A stretch of 64,000 nucleotides of DNA from Alteromonas naphthalenivorans (GTDB taxonomy: Bacteria; Pseudomonadota; Gammaproteobacteria; Enterobacterales; Alteromonadaceae), in assembly GCF_000213655.1 (NCBI RefSeq), contig NC_015554.1:4340001-4404000 (forward strand). Direction: 5' to 3'. Shown one piece after another: positions 1-8,791 of this stretch (the first letter of the stretch is position 1; every line of letters begins with the position of its first letter). The notes beneath the pieces were generated by a model. That model made no database searches. It worked only from the letters and a program-made list of their open reading frames with translations, and had not been told where the DNA came from. A program made the position numbers and the translations under genes.

Positions 1-1
1 T

Positions 2-1048
2 ATAGAATCTACTATTAAAGCGGTTAACGAGGGAAAAATTCATCGTTATTTACAAAAGCCCTGGGACAATAAAGAGCTTATATCTGCCATTGAAGATGGG
101 TTAGAACGGGTAAAATTAAAAAATGAAAATACTCGGTTGCAAAAATTAACACGTCTGCAAAACCGTAAATTAAAAGAAGTGAACACATCGCTTGAGCAAA
201 TGGTTCATAAGCGTACGCGCCAAATTAAAGCAGCGTTGAACAAGATTGAAAAACATAATCTTGCAATGGAACAGGTACTGTTTAATGTTATTAGCATTAA
301 CCCCAACATAGACGGCAAATTTGCTATTGAAGTAAGTGAGCTTGCCACTAAGCTAGCCAAATACCTTCAACTAAGCCCTGAGGACGTTAAGCGAGTGCGC
401 TACGCAGGACTCATTTGTGAACTTGGCTTGCTAGGGCTAAATACCGACGATTTTCTAGCCCCGTTCTCGAAGCTTAAGTATCAACAACAACAGAACTACT
501 TAGACCAAACTAAACAAGCTGCGCTCATGCTCGCGCCAGCCACTGAATTACAGCCAGTGTCAGACATGATTGAATTTCAATTCGAGCATTATAACGGTGC
601 TGGCCCCCGTAATGTGGTGGCGAAAGAAATTCCCATAGGTGCCCGTATAGTCTCAATAGCTAGAGATTACTGGCGCTTAGTCACTGGCCGAATGAGCGGT
701 GAAGAAATGACACCGCGGGATGCCAAAGCCGAAATGAAAAAACATACCAACACGCGGTATGACGGTGAGATTTTATCCTTCTTACTTGCAGATGACGATG
801 TGAGCACATCAAAATACATTTACAACACGATGAAAGCTTCGCAGCTAAAAGCGGGCATGGTATTAGCTAAAAATTTATATAATGATAGCCATATCCTTAT
901 ACTGCCTGAAGGGCATACTTTCACCGACGCCACTATTCAAAAGCTAACTCAATTTGAAGAAGAGCGACGTCGTGCATTCAGTATTTTGATTGAGCCAGAT
1001 ACGCCGTTAGATGAAACCGAAGAAGGGGCTGCGCCTCAAGACACCTGA
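2..1048 (+). CDS. Response regulator with degenerate HD-GYP-like output domain (5' end outside window)
   Basis: The frame is open from the left edge, so the gene begins upstream. The only in-window start candidate, TTG at 137, would cut a domain in half. Codons from 2 to about 100 encode the end of a CheY-like receiver, including the KPW segment with the conserved Lys-Pro. A charged helical linker follows, then an HD-GYP-like region. Its signature residues are degraded: the HD pair is replaced by CE (in LICELGLLGL), and HHExxDGxGYP reads QFEHYNGAGPR. A c-di-GMP phosphodiesterase activity is therefore doubtful, and a regulatory or scaffold role is more likely. The tail is acidic. No partner kinase is visible. 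Confidence 0.75.
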   Translation: MESTIKAVNEGKIHRYLQKPWDNKELISAIEDGLERVKLKNENTRLQKLTRLQNRKLKEVNTSLEQMVHKRTRQIKAALNKIEKHNLAMEQVLFNVISINPNIDGKFAIEVSELATKLAKYLQLSPEDVKRVRYAGLICELGLLGLNTDDFLAPFSKLKYQQQQNYLDQTKQAALMLAPATELQPVSDMIEFQFEHYNGAGPRNVVAKEIPIGARIVSIARDYWRLVTGRMSGEEMTPRDAKAEMKKHTNTRYDGEILSFLLADDDVSTSKYIYNTMKASQLKAGMVLAKNLYNDSHILILPEGHTFTDATIQKLTQFEEERRRAFSILIEPDTPLDETEEGAAPQDT

Positions 1049-1260
1049 TCTTAAGTGTAGCTGTGGAGGTACCCATAAAGCCGGTATAAAGAGGCACTAA
1101 GGCAATTAGCGCTTCTTTGTTTTTTGTAACAGATACCCACGATAATGAAATCTTCTACCTTGCACCTCGGTCTCTTAAACGCGTATACAGTGTGTATTCC
1201 TTCAATTTCGTGTCACAATAAATGACAATTTTAGGCCTAACGGATAATAAGGCGGTTAAC

Positions 1261-2610
1261 ATGAAACATTTTGATTATATCTGCATAGGCGGCGGGAGTG
1301 GCGGCATTGCGTCTGCAAACCGTGCCGCCAAGCATGGTAAAAAAGCAGCCATTATTGAAGCTAAAGATATTGGCGGCACCTGCGTTAACGTAGGCTGTGT
1401 GCCTAAAAAAGCCATGTGGTACGGCGCACAAGTTGCCGAAGCTATTCACCGCTACGCACCAGAATATGGTTTTGATATCACTGTAAACCACTTCAGTTGG
1501 GATAGCCTAATTGCCAGCCGCCAAGCTTATATCGAACGCATTCATGCATCCTATGATCGCGCACTTACGGCTAACGACGTAACCCTTATTCGTGGTTTTG
1601 CTAAGTTTGTAGATAACAACACTATTGAAGTGGATGGTGAAACCTATACCGCAGACCATATTACCATTGCCACTGGTGGCCGCCCTGTCATTCCTGATAT
1701 TCCTGGCGCTCAGCACGGTATTAACTCAGATGGCTTCTTTGCACTAAAAGAACAACCTAAAAAAGCGGTTGTAGTAGGTGCAGGTTACATTGGCGTTGAG
1801 CTTGCTGGCGTATTGCATAGCTTGGGTACAGAAACCCACTTAGTAGTGCGTAAACATGCTCCGTTACGTAACTTCGACCCTATTATTCACGAAACCTTGG
1901 TTGATATGATTCATGCTGAAGGCTGCACATTACACAACCACGCCAGCGTTGAAAAAGTAGAACGCGGTGAAGGTAAGCACCTTTCAATTCATCTTACAAA
2001 TGGTGAAGTCCTTGAAGCAGACTGCCTAATTTGGGCCATTGGCCGCGAACCATCCACCGATGTGATAGCGATTGAAAATACTGATGTTGAGCTTTCTGAA
2101 AATGGCACCGTGAAAGTAGATAAGTACCAAAACACGACAGCCAAGAACATCTATGCTGTGGGTGATATTACTGGTGAAGCCGAATTGACGCCAGTGGCAG
2201 TAAAAGCAGGCCGCTTACTAAGCGAACGTTTATTCAATGGCCAAGAAGACGCGCACATGGATTACTCCATGATCCCCACCGTAGTATTTAGCCACCCGCC
2301 TATTGGCACCATGGGTTTAACTGAACCAGAAGCCATTGCAGAATATGGTGAGGATAAGGTTAAAGTGTACTCATCAAGTTTCGCCTCTATGTACACTGCA
2401 GTAACTCGTCATCGTCAAATGACCAAAATGAAATTGGTGTGTGCAGGCGAAGATGAAAAAGTGGTTGGCCTTCACGGTATTGGCCATGGTATGGATGAAA
2501 TTCTACAAGGCTTTGCAGTAGCCATAAAAATGGGCGCCACCAAAGCCGATTTTGATGCATGTGTGGCCATTCACCCTACTAGTGCTGAAGAATACGTTAC
2601 TATGACCTAG
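1261..2610 (+). CDS. gor: Glutathione-disulfide reductase
   Basis: NADPH-dependent FAD flavoenzyme that reduces glutathione disulfide in the cytoplasm. The product is 449 residues, the normal length. Visible motifs, in order, are the N-terminal FAD-binding GGGSGG, the redox-active disulfide in [13 protein letters not shown], the NADPH-binding [11 protein letters not shown], the second FAD motif IYAVGDITG, and the C-terminal HPTSAEE with the catalytic His-Glu pair. The ATG at 1261 is chosen over an in-frame ATG at 1222 because AAGGCGG lies just upstream and family homology begins there. It is monocistronic and converges on the molybdopterin enzyme across a strong hairpin. Confidence 0.95.
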   Translation: MKHFDYICIGGGSGGIASANRAAKHGKKAAIIEAKDIGGTCVNVGCVPKKAMWYGAQVAEAIHRYAPEYGFDITVNHFSWDSLIASRQAYIERIHASYDRALTANDVTLIRGFAKFVDNNTIEVDGETYTADHITIATGGRPVIPDIPGAQHGINSDGFFALKEQPKKAVVVGAGYIGVELAGVLHSLGTETHLVVRKHAPLRNFDPIIHETLVDMIHAEGCTLHNHASVEKVERGEGKHLSIHLTNGEVLEADCLIWAIGREPSTDVIAIENTDVELSENGTVKVDKYQNTTAKNIYAVGDITGEAELTPVAVKAGRLLSERLFNGQEDAHMDYSMIPTVVFSHPPIGTMGLTEPEAIAEYGEDKVKVYSSSFASMYTAVTRHRQMTKMKLVCAGEDEKVVGLHGIGHGMDEILQGFAVAIKMGATKADFDACVAIHPTSAEEYVTMT

Positions 2611-2682
2611 GTCGTCCAACTAAGCTCAGGTTAGCCAAGCTTAGTAAAACGCTAGCGTACTTTTAACGTACTTGGAAAATGA

Positions 2683-2714
2683 AAGGCGATAATCAATATG
2701 TTGATTATCGCCTT
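2683..2714. terminator. Bidirectional Rho-independent terminator
   Basis: A perfect 14-bp stem (AAGGCGATAATCAA and its complement) closes a 4-nt TATG loop. It lies between the convergent stops of gor and the molybdopterin oxidoreductase, and an ACTTTTAC tract follows on the plus side. Confidence 0.85.
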
Positions 2715-2718
2715 ACTT

Positions 2719-4962
2719 TTACATTCTTTCTAACGTAACAGGCACACCGTTTAATACACCATTACCCGACAGAGTATCTACCTGCATTTCGTCTGTCAGT
2801 ATATTGGTATTAACACCAGGGTATTGGCTAGCGACACCCAGTTTTATTCCCTTCTTATTGTGCCCCCAACCATGGGGAATAGAGACCACGCCTGGCATAA
2901 TAGAATCGGCAATTTCTGCCTCTACCAATAGCTCTCCCACTCTTGACGTGACTTTAACCCTATCGCTTTCGTTTACATCATATTCAGCGGCATCTATGGG
3001 GTGTAACTGTAGCGTACAGCGATTGTTTCCCTTCACCATTCTAGGGCTATTATGTAACCAAGAATTGTTCGTCTTAATATGGCGCCTGCCAATCAATACT
3101 ATTTGATTTTCGTTGCGCTTCTGGTCGAAAAAATGCGTCTTCACGCGGGCAATATCTGACATAAAGTAATTAAAATTTAAGTCTATTTTTTTATTCTCAT
3201 GAAAAATAGCGTCAGGCAGTGCAGGTTGCAACGGCCCAAGGTCGATGCCATGTGGATGCGCTTTCAGCTTATCTAGCGACAAGTTGTAGCCTTCATTACC
3301 AATGCCGTTAGCGTTTTCCTTGGCACTGATATTTGCACTAGCATGGGCCCCGTATCGGCCGCTTTTTAATAAATCGTCTATCACACCTTTTGGCTGTTTT
3401 TGCCATAGTGTTTGATAGTGCGCGGTACTTTTGCCATTTAATTTATCTAGGCGCTCTGCCAGTGATAGATATATCTGCCAATCTGTTAATTGATCATCGT
3501 CTTTGTCTACCACTGCCTCAGAATAGGTAGCGTAGTTTCTTACCGCAAAATTATGAAAAACCACATCATAGTGATCCCGCTCTAATGGCGTAACGGGAGG
3601 TAATATAATATCTGCATGCCGAGAGGTTTCAGAAATGTAGAAGTCCACAGACACAATAAAATCGAGTTGTGAAAAGGCACGTTCCAGCTGCTCGGTATTC
3701 GGCGTTGTTACCACCGGATTACCAGCACCGATGACCATGGCCTTAATTTGGCCTTCACCAGGCGTTAATATTTCTTCTGCTAAACATGCTACTGGGTATT
3801 CACCTGCAAAAGCTGGTAAACCTCTTACCCTTGAACTATAGCCTGACATGCTGCCCCTGCTTGATACCGGTAAAATATCGGCAGCAGGCTGGGTAAACAT
3901 CATCCCCCCTTGTCTATCTAAGTTTCCGGTCAACATGTTAAACAGCATAATGAGATATTGAGTGAGTGTGCCAAATGCTTGCACACTCGCGCCCATGCGT
4001 CCGTAACATACAGCCGATTCAGCAGCACAGAAATCGGTTACTAGTTGGATTATCTGTGACGCTTCAATACCGGTTTGTTTGCTAACGGTTTCGGGCGAAA
4101 AGTCTTTTACATAGCCTTCAACATCAAGTAAATCTTCGGCGTAAGGTAAAAGCGCTTCTGCACTATGCAATTGCTTTTCAAATACTACATGTAACATAGC
4201 AAGTAATAGCAATACGTCGCTGCCTGGGCGAATAAAATGATGCTCGCAGCTTAAATCAGCAGTGTCTGTGCGTTTAGGGTCGATAACCACTACTTTACCG
4301 CCGCGTTTTTGCACGCCTTTTAAGCGTTTTTTAACGTTGGGCACTGTCATGATGCTGCCATTGGAAGCAAGGGGGTTGCCACCGATAATCACAAAGTGTT
4401 GGGTGTGATCGATATCTGGAATAGGAATTTGCGACATATGCCCAAACAGCCTACGACTAACAATATGATGAGGGAGCTGATCCACCGAGGTGGCAGAGTA
4501 TCTATTGTGTGACTCAAGTGCGCGATAAAAATAAGGGCCGAACAAAATAGCCCCCATGTTGTGGGCATTCGGATTACCAAGATAGACGCCAACGGCATCT
4601 TTTCCATGCGTAGACTGTGTATGGTGAAGTTTTTCAGCAACGTAATCAAAGGCCTCACTCCACGGTATTTCCTGCCACTCGTCGCCTACCTTTTTGACCG
4701 GTCGTTTTAACCTATCCGGGTCATCATATAAATCTTTCAGCGCACTGGCTTTGGGGCATATGTGGCCGGCACTAAAAGGATTATCTTTATCTCCCTTGAT
4801 GGATAGTATGCGCTTGCCCTGCGTGGCAACTTCAATGCCGCACATCGCTTCGCAAAGCGTACAGGTTGAATAATGGAGTTTTTGTTTTGGGCTAACCCCG
4901 CTTTGCTTTGAATTGGCCACGTTTTGCTTTGAATTGGCCACGTTTTGCTCTGAATTAACCAT
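2719..4962 (-). CDS. Molybdopterin-dependent oxidoreductase (formate dehydrogenase/nitrate reductase superfamily)
   Basis: Large catalytic subunit of the DMSO reductase/FdhF superfamily, about 747 residues. An N-terminal [4Fe-4S] motif of the form CTLCEAMC...GHICPK is followed by molybdopterin-binding domains (VVIGGNPLASNG, VVVIDPKRTD, HADIILPPVTPLERD) and a C-terminal molydopterin dinucleotide-binding domain (SRVGELLVEAEI...VSIPHGWGH). No Tat or Sec signal is seen, so it is probably cytoplasmic. No electron-transfer subunit, chaperone or Moco gene lies beside it, so partner and substrate are unknown. The ATG at 4962 is preferred; a GTG at 4977 would add five residues. The N-terminus carries three seven-residue repeats. 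Confidence 0.8.
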   Translation of the reverse strand: MVNSEQNVANSKQNVANSKQSGVSPKQKLHYSTCTLCEAMCGIEVATQGKRILSIKGDKDNPFSAGHICPKASALKDLYDDPDRLKRPVKKVGDEWQEIPWSEAFDYVAEKLHHTQSTHGKDAVGVYLGNPNAHNMGAILFGPYFYRALESHNRYSATSVDQLPHHIVSRRLFGHMSQIPIPDIDHTQHFVIIGGNPLASNGSIMTVPNVKKRLKGVQKRGGKVVVIDPKRTDTADLSCEHHFIRPGSDVLLLLAMLHVVFEKQLHSAEALLPYAEDLLDVEGYVKDFSPETVSKQTGIEASQIIQLVTDFCAAESAVCYGRMGASVQAFGTLTQYLIMLFNMLTGNLDRQGGMMFTQPAADILPVSSRGSMSGYSSRVRGLPAFAGEYPVACLAEEILTPGEGQIKAMVIGAGNPVVTTPNTEQLERAFSQLDFIVSVDFYISETSRHADIILPPVTPLERDHYDVVFHNFAVRNYATYSEAVVDKDDDQLTDWQIYLSLAERLDKLNGKSTAHYQTLWQKQPKGVIDDLLKSGRYGAHASANISAKENANGIGNEGYNLSLDKLKAHPHGIDLGPLQPALPDAIFHENKKIDLNFNYFMSDIARVKTHFFDQKRNENQIVLIGRRHIKTNNSWLHNSPRMVKGNNRCTLQLHPIDAAEYDVNESDRVKVTSRVGELLVEAEIADSIMPGVVSIPHGWGHNKKGIKLGVASQYPGVNTNILTDEMQVDTLSGNGVLNGVPVTLERM

Positions 4963-4964
4963 GT
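4902..4964 (-). repeat. Three tandem 21-bp units at the N-terminus of the molybdopterin oxidoreductase
   Basis: Units at 4902-4922 and 4923-4943 are identical. The third, at 4944-4964, has diverged and contains the start codon. In the protein they give NSEQNVA-NSKQNVA-NSKQSGV, a polar extension just before the Fe-S motif. The unit length is a multiple of three, so copy-number change keeps the frame. Confidence 0.8.
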
Positions 4965-5234
4965 ACAGCACCCACACAAATTTTGTTAACAGCTTGTTGC
5001 AAAATTAGCGTTTATCCATCTTATAGACAAGCATCATCGTGAGTGATGGATAAATAGACGGGTGGGTGGTAAAACTGTAGTTTGGTCGTTAGATTTATGC
5101 GTAAAATCTCATAAGTCAGGTAGCACCCCACCATTTTAGGTTAAAGTTAACGACAAATTTACAATTAGGTGGGACGCTCACGGGCATACTCATCAATAGA
5201 CAGAAAACGCATTTCAAGCAATTGGAAACTCATT

Positions 5235-8200
5235 ATGATAAAAACAACAAAAAGCTTATTAGCCGTCACACTTGTGAGCGCCTTGGGCTTAAGCACCACC
5301 TACTCTACGCATGCAGCTGACGACATTAAAAAAGATGCAACGATTAATGAAGAAAAATGGGATGTAAGTAACCCGCCATTTGCACTTAATGAAGTTACAA
5401 TCAACACCACCGAAACCACTTGGTCTAGCTTGGATATAGCCCCGAATGGCAAGTACATGGTGTTCGATATGCTAGGTGATATTTACAAAGTAAATATTGA
5501 TGGCGGCGATGCCACACCGATCACGCAAGATTTCGCATGGAATATACACCCAAGTATTTCACCGGATGGTTCAAAGATTGCGTTTATTTCTGACCGCGAT
5601 GGCATTAATAATCTTTGGATAATGGACAGCAATGGTGAAAACCTACGCCAAGTGACCAAAGAAAAGAACAACCTTATTCACTCTCCTAAATGGAGCCCCG
5701 ATGGTGAATACTTGCTGGTATCCAAAGGCATTATGTCTAGCCGCAGCATTCCTGCAGGTGAAATTTGGATGTATCACAATACCGGTGGCGACGGCTTGCA
5801 AATTAAAGCCCGTAATCATGGTAAAAAAGACCAGCAAAACATAGCTGACCCCGTTTTTTCTCACGACGGTAAACATATTTACTTCACAGAGAACACAGTG
5901 CCTGGGAGTCGTTTCGACTATAACCGTGATCCTTTAGGTGGCATATTCGCTATTACCCGATTCGACCGTGAAAATGGTGATGAAAGCCGTTACATCAGTG
6001 GCACCGGCGGTGCAGTGGTGCCTACACCATCACCGGATGGTAAATACGTTGCGTTTGTTCGCCGGGTAAAAGAAAAAACCGCTCTGTTTTTAAAAGATAT
6101 TAAAACCGGTGAAGAAACACCGCTTACCACAGAACTTGAACGTGACATGCAAGAAGGTTTTGGCTCTGAAGGTTACTTCGCCTACTTCGACTGGATGCCA
6201 GATTCATCAGCCATTGTGTATTGGACAGGTGGTACTTTCCATAGCATCAATATCGACGATAAGACTATCTCAGATATTAACATTAACGTAGAAGCTACCC
6301 TTCAATATGCGGATGCACTTCGCTTTGATGTAGATGTGGCACCGGATGAATTTGATGTAAACATGATTCGCTGGTCGCAAATGTCGCCTGACGGTAAAAC
6401 ACTCTTGTTTCAAGCATTAGGAAAGCTTTACGTTAAAGACGTAAAGTCGGGCAAGATGAAACGCCTGACTAAGCAAAATGACCATGGCGAATATTACCCG
6501 CGTTTTTCTAACGACGGTAAAGCCATTGTTTACACCACGTGGAATGATGATGAATTAGGGTCAGTACGCATTGTTTCTGCCCGTGGCGGTAAAGGTAAAG
6601 TGATTACCAAGCAACCTGGCCATTATATAGAACCATCATTCTCAAGTGATCGTGAAAAGGTGGTGTACCGCAAGTTTACTGGCGGCTATTTACTTGACCC
6701 TAAATACTCGGTGGACCCTGGTATTTATGTAGCAGACCTTGATAGAAAAACCGAAAAGAAAGTGTCTGATGGGGGTATTAACCCACACTTTGCAGACGAC
6801 AATTCACGGGTGTATTTCACCGAATCGGTAGGCGGCACGCCGTATCGAGAAACACAACTTTCAAGTGTTAACTTGCAAGGAAACGATAAGCGAACGCATT
6901 TATACGGCGCTGATGATGTAAGTGAGTACAAACTTTCACATGATAAAAAATGGGTAGCTTTCGTTTACCAATTTAAAACCTTCGTCACCCCGTTTGTGGA
7001 AAATGGTAAGAAAGTAACTATTGGCCCTAACATGACTTCACTGCCGGTTACTCAGCTTTCATCTAAAGCCGGTGAGTACTTAACATGGTCGCCGGATAAT
7101 GAAACGGTGAGCTGGTTTAATGGCCCCACGTTCTACAGTCGCTCGCTTAAAGAAGCTTTTGCGTTTGTAGATGGCGCGCCAGAAACCCTGCCCGACCCTG
7201 TGGCCGATGGTATTAATTTATCGTTCACTACCGATGCCGATAAACCAAGCGGTTACAAAGCCTTAATTGGTGGAAAAGTCGTGACCATGCGTGATGCCGA
7301 CAACACCCAAGAAGTGATTGAAGACGGCGTTATTATCATTAAAGATAATCGTATTGAAGCTGTGGGCAAACGCGGAGATATTGCTATTCCTGAAGGCGCT
7401 ATGCAAATAGATGCCAGTGGCAAAACCATTATTCCCGGGTTAGTTGATACTCATGCTCATGGCGCACAAGGCAGGAATGAGATTATTCCAGATAAAAACT
7501 GGAGCCAATACTCGAATGTGGCCTTTGGTGTTACCACCATTCATGACCCATCAAACGATACCACAGAGATTTTTGCCGCCTCTGAACTTCAGCGTAAAGG
7601 CGATATAGTGGCACCGCGTATTTACTCTACCGGTACTATTTTGTACGGCGCAGAAGGCCTAGGCTACAAAGCTATCATCAATAACTACGAAGATGCGTAC
7701 TTTCACGTAGAACGCTTAAAAGAAAGCGGCGCAATTTCGGTGAAAAGCTACAACCAACCACGTCGCGATCAACGCCAACAAGTGTTATGGGCGTCGAAAA
7801 ATCAAGACATGATGGTAGTGCCTGAGGGTGGTGGTAAGTTTCAGCAAAACCTAACCATGTTGGTCGATGGCCATACAGGATTAGAACACAGCTTGCCTAT
7901 AGAGCGCGGTTATAGTGATGTAACCCAGTTATGGAAAGCCACCGAGTTTGGTTACACACCTACATTTGTGGTTTCTTACGGCGGCATGATGGGTGAAGAG
8001 TATTGGTACGACCGTACCGAAGTTTGGAAGAACCCACGCTTACTTCGCTATACACCAGCCACCATGTTGCATAGCCGCTCTATAAGACGCCCTACCGCGC
8101 CTGATAACCAGTACAACCACCAAAACGTAGCTAGCTACGCCAAAGAGCTTCGAGATAATGGGGTTAGTGTACATATTGGCGCTCATGGCCAACGTGAAGG

Positions 8201-8570
8201 CTTAGCCGCCCACTGGGAACTGTGGATAATGCAACAAGGCGGTTTCACCGCATGGGAAGCATTACGCGGCGGTACTATCGATGGCGCAAAACACCTAGGT
8301 ATGGGTAACGACATCGGCAGTATTGAAAAAGGTAAATTGGCTGATTTAGTCGTAATTGACGGCGATGTATTAGCAGACTTACGCCGCAGTGAATATGTGG
8401 AATTCACCGTACTTAACGGCCGTGTATACGAAGCTGCCACCATGAACGAAGTGGGCAGTAAAACCAAGCGTTCCCCTTTCTTCTTCGAAGAAAACAACGC
8501 CACCTTTATGCCAAGAACCACCGCGGAAGCCATTGACGCGAAAGTACATCACTTCCATTGGAAACACTAA
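5235..8570 (+). CDS. Secreted TolB-like beta-propeller / amidohydrolase fusion
   Basis: Exported protein of 1111 residues. A Sec signal peptide (MIKTTKSLLAVTL...YSTHA|ADD) precedes about 650 residues rich in PD40/TolB-type repeats of the form SPDGKxIAF. An amidohydrolase domain follows: it opens near residue 680 with VVTMRDADN, has the metal-binding GLVDTHAHG, and closes with the composite segment GSIEKGKLADLVVIDGD. Proteins of this architecture are common in marine Gammaproteobacteria and are usually annotated as amidohydrolases or dipeptidases of unknown substrate. The ATG at 5235 is chosen because it opens the signal peptide; the 22 upstream in-frame residues do not look like one. It is monocistronic and ends at a clear terminator. 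Confidence 0.85.
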   Translation: MIKTTKSLLAVTLVSALGLSTTYSTHAADDIKKDATINEEKWDVSNPPFALNEVTINTTETTWSSLDIAPNGKYMVFDMLGDIYKVNIDGGDATPITQDFAWNIHPSISPDGSKIAFISDRDGINNLWIMDSNGENLRQVTKEKNNLIHSPKWSPDGEYLLVSKGIMSSRSIPAGEIWMYHNTGGDGLQIKARNHGKKDQQNIADPVFSHDGKHIYFTENTVPGSRFDYNRDPLGGIFAITRFDRENGDESRYISGTGGAVVPTPSPDGKYVAFVRRVKEKTALFLKDIKTGEETPLTTELERDMQEGFGSEGYFAYFDWMPDSSAIVYWTGGTFHSINIDDKTISDININVEATLQYADALRFDVDVAPDEFDVNMIRWSQMSPDGKTLLFQALGKLYVKDVKSGKMKRLTKQNDHGEYYPRFSNDGKAIVYTTWNDDELGSVRIVSARGGKGKVITKQPGHYIEPSFSSDREKVVYRKFTGGYLLDPKYSVDPGIYVADLDRKTEKKVSDGGINPHFADDNSRVYFTESVGGTPYRETQLSSVNLQGNDKRTHLYGADDVSEYKLSHDKKWVAFVYQFKTFVTPFVENGKKVTIGPNMTSLPVTQLSSKAGEYLTWSPDNETVSWFNGPTFYSRSLKEAFAFVDGAPETLPDPVADGINLSFTTDADKPSGYKALIGGKVVTMRDADNTQEVIEDGVIIIKDNRIEAVGKRGDIAIPEGAMQIDASGKTIIPGLVDTHAHGAQGRNEIIPDKNWSQYSNVAFGVTTIHDPSNDTTEIFAASELQRKGDIVAPRIYSTGTILYGAEGLGYKAIINNYEDAYFHVERLKESGAISVKSYNQPRRDQRQQVLWASKNQDMMVVPEGGGKFQQNLTMLVDGHTGLEHSLPIERGYSDVTQLWKATEFGYTPTFVVSYGGMMGEEYWYDRTEVWKNPRLLRYTPATMLHSRSIRRPTAPDNQYNHQNVASYAKELRDNGVSVHIGAHGQREGLAAHWELWIMQQGGFTAWEALRGGTIDGAKHLGMGNDIGSIEKGKLADLVVIDGDVLADLRRSEYVEFTVLNGRVYEAATMNEVGSKTKRSPFFFEENNATFMPRTTAEAIDAKVHHFHWKH

Positions 8571-8597
8571 TAATCTAATGAGTTATTAGCACTTATC

Positions 8598-8624
8598 AAG
8601 CCGGCGTAAATCGCCGGCTTTTTT
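8598..8624 (+). terminator. Rho-independent terminator after the amidohydrolase gene
   Basis: A 9-bp perfect stem (AAGCCGGCG / CGCCGGCTT) with loop TAAAT is followed by a run of T. Confidence 0.9.
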
Positions 8625-8674
8625 ATGCTTACAGATCCCCATTGATGGGTTTATTGGGAGCTAGGTCTGTATTA

Positions 8675-8779
8675 GAAGTGTGGGGCACACAATAAGCAGG
8701 CCCTCCCCGGCAGGGATGCCGGGGAGGAGCCTCCAGGGATGGATTTACGGCGTGCCTGTGTTTGTGTGCCCCACACTTC
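8675..8779. repeat. MITE-like palindromic element, 105 bp
   Basis: Perfect 18-bp terminal inverted repeats lie at 8675-8692 (GAAGTGTGGGGCACACAA) and 8762-8779. Inside, CAGGC (8697-8701) pairs with GCCTG (8754-8758), and a perfect 10-bp GC-rich hairpin spans 8702-8711 / 8718-8727 with loop AGGGAT. The loop sequence recurs at 8735-8740. There is no ORF. The element sits between the amidohydrolase terminator and the 3' end of the HMG-CoA reductase gene. It appears once in this window. It could be a non-autonomous mobile element, a REP-type repeat, or an elaborate bidirectional terminator. Confidence 0.7.
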
Positions 8780-8791
8780 GTATTGTCCCCG

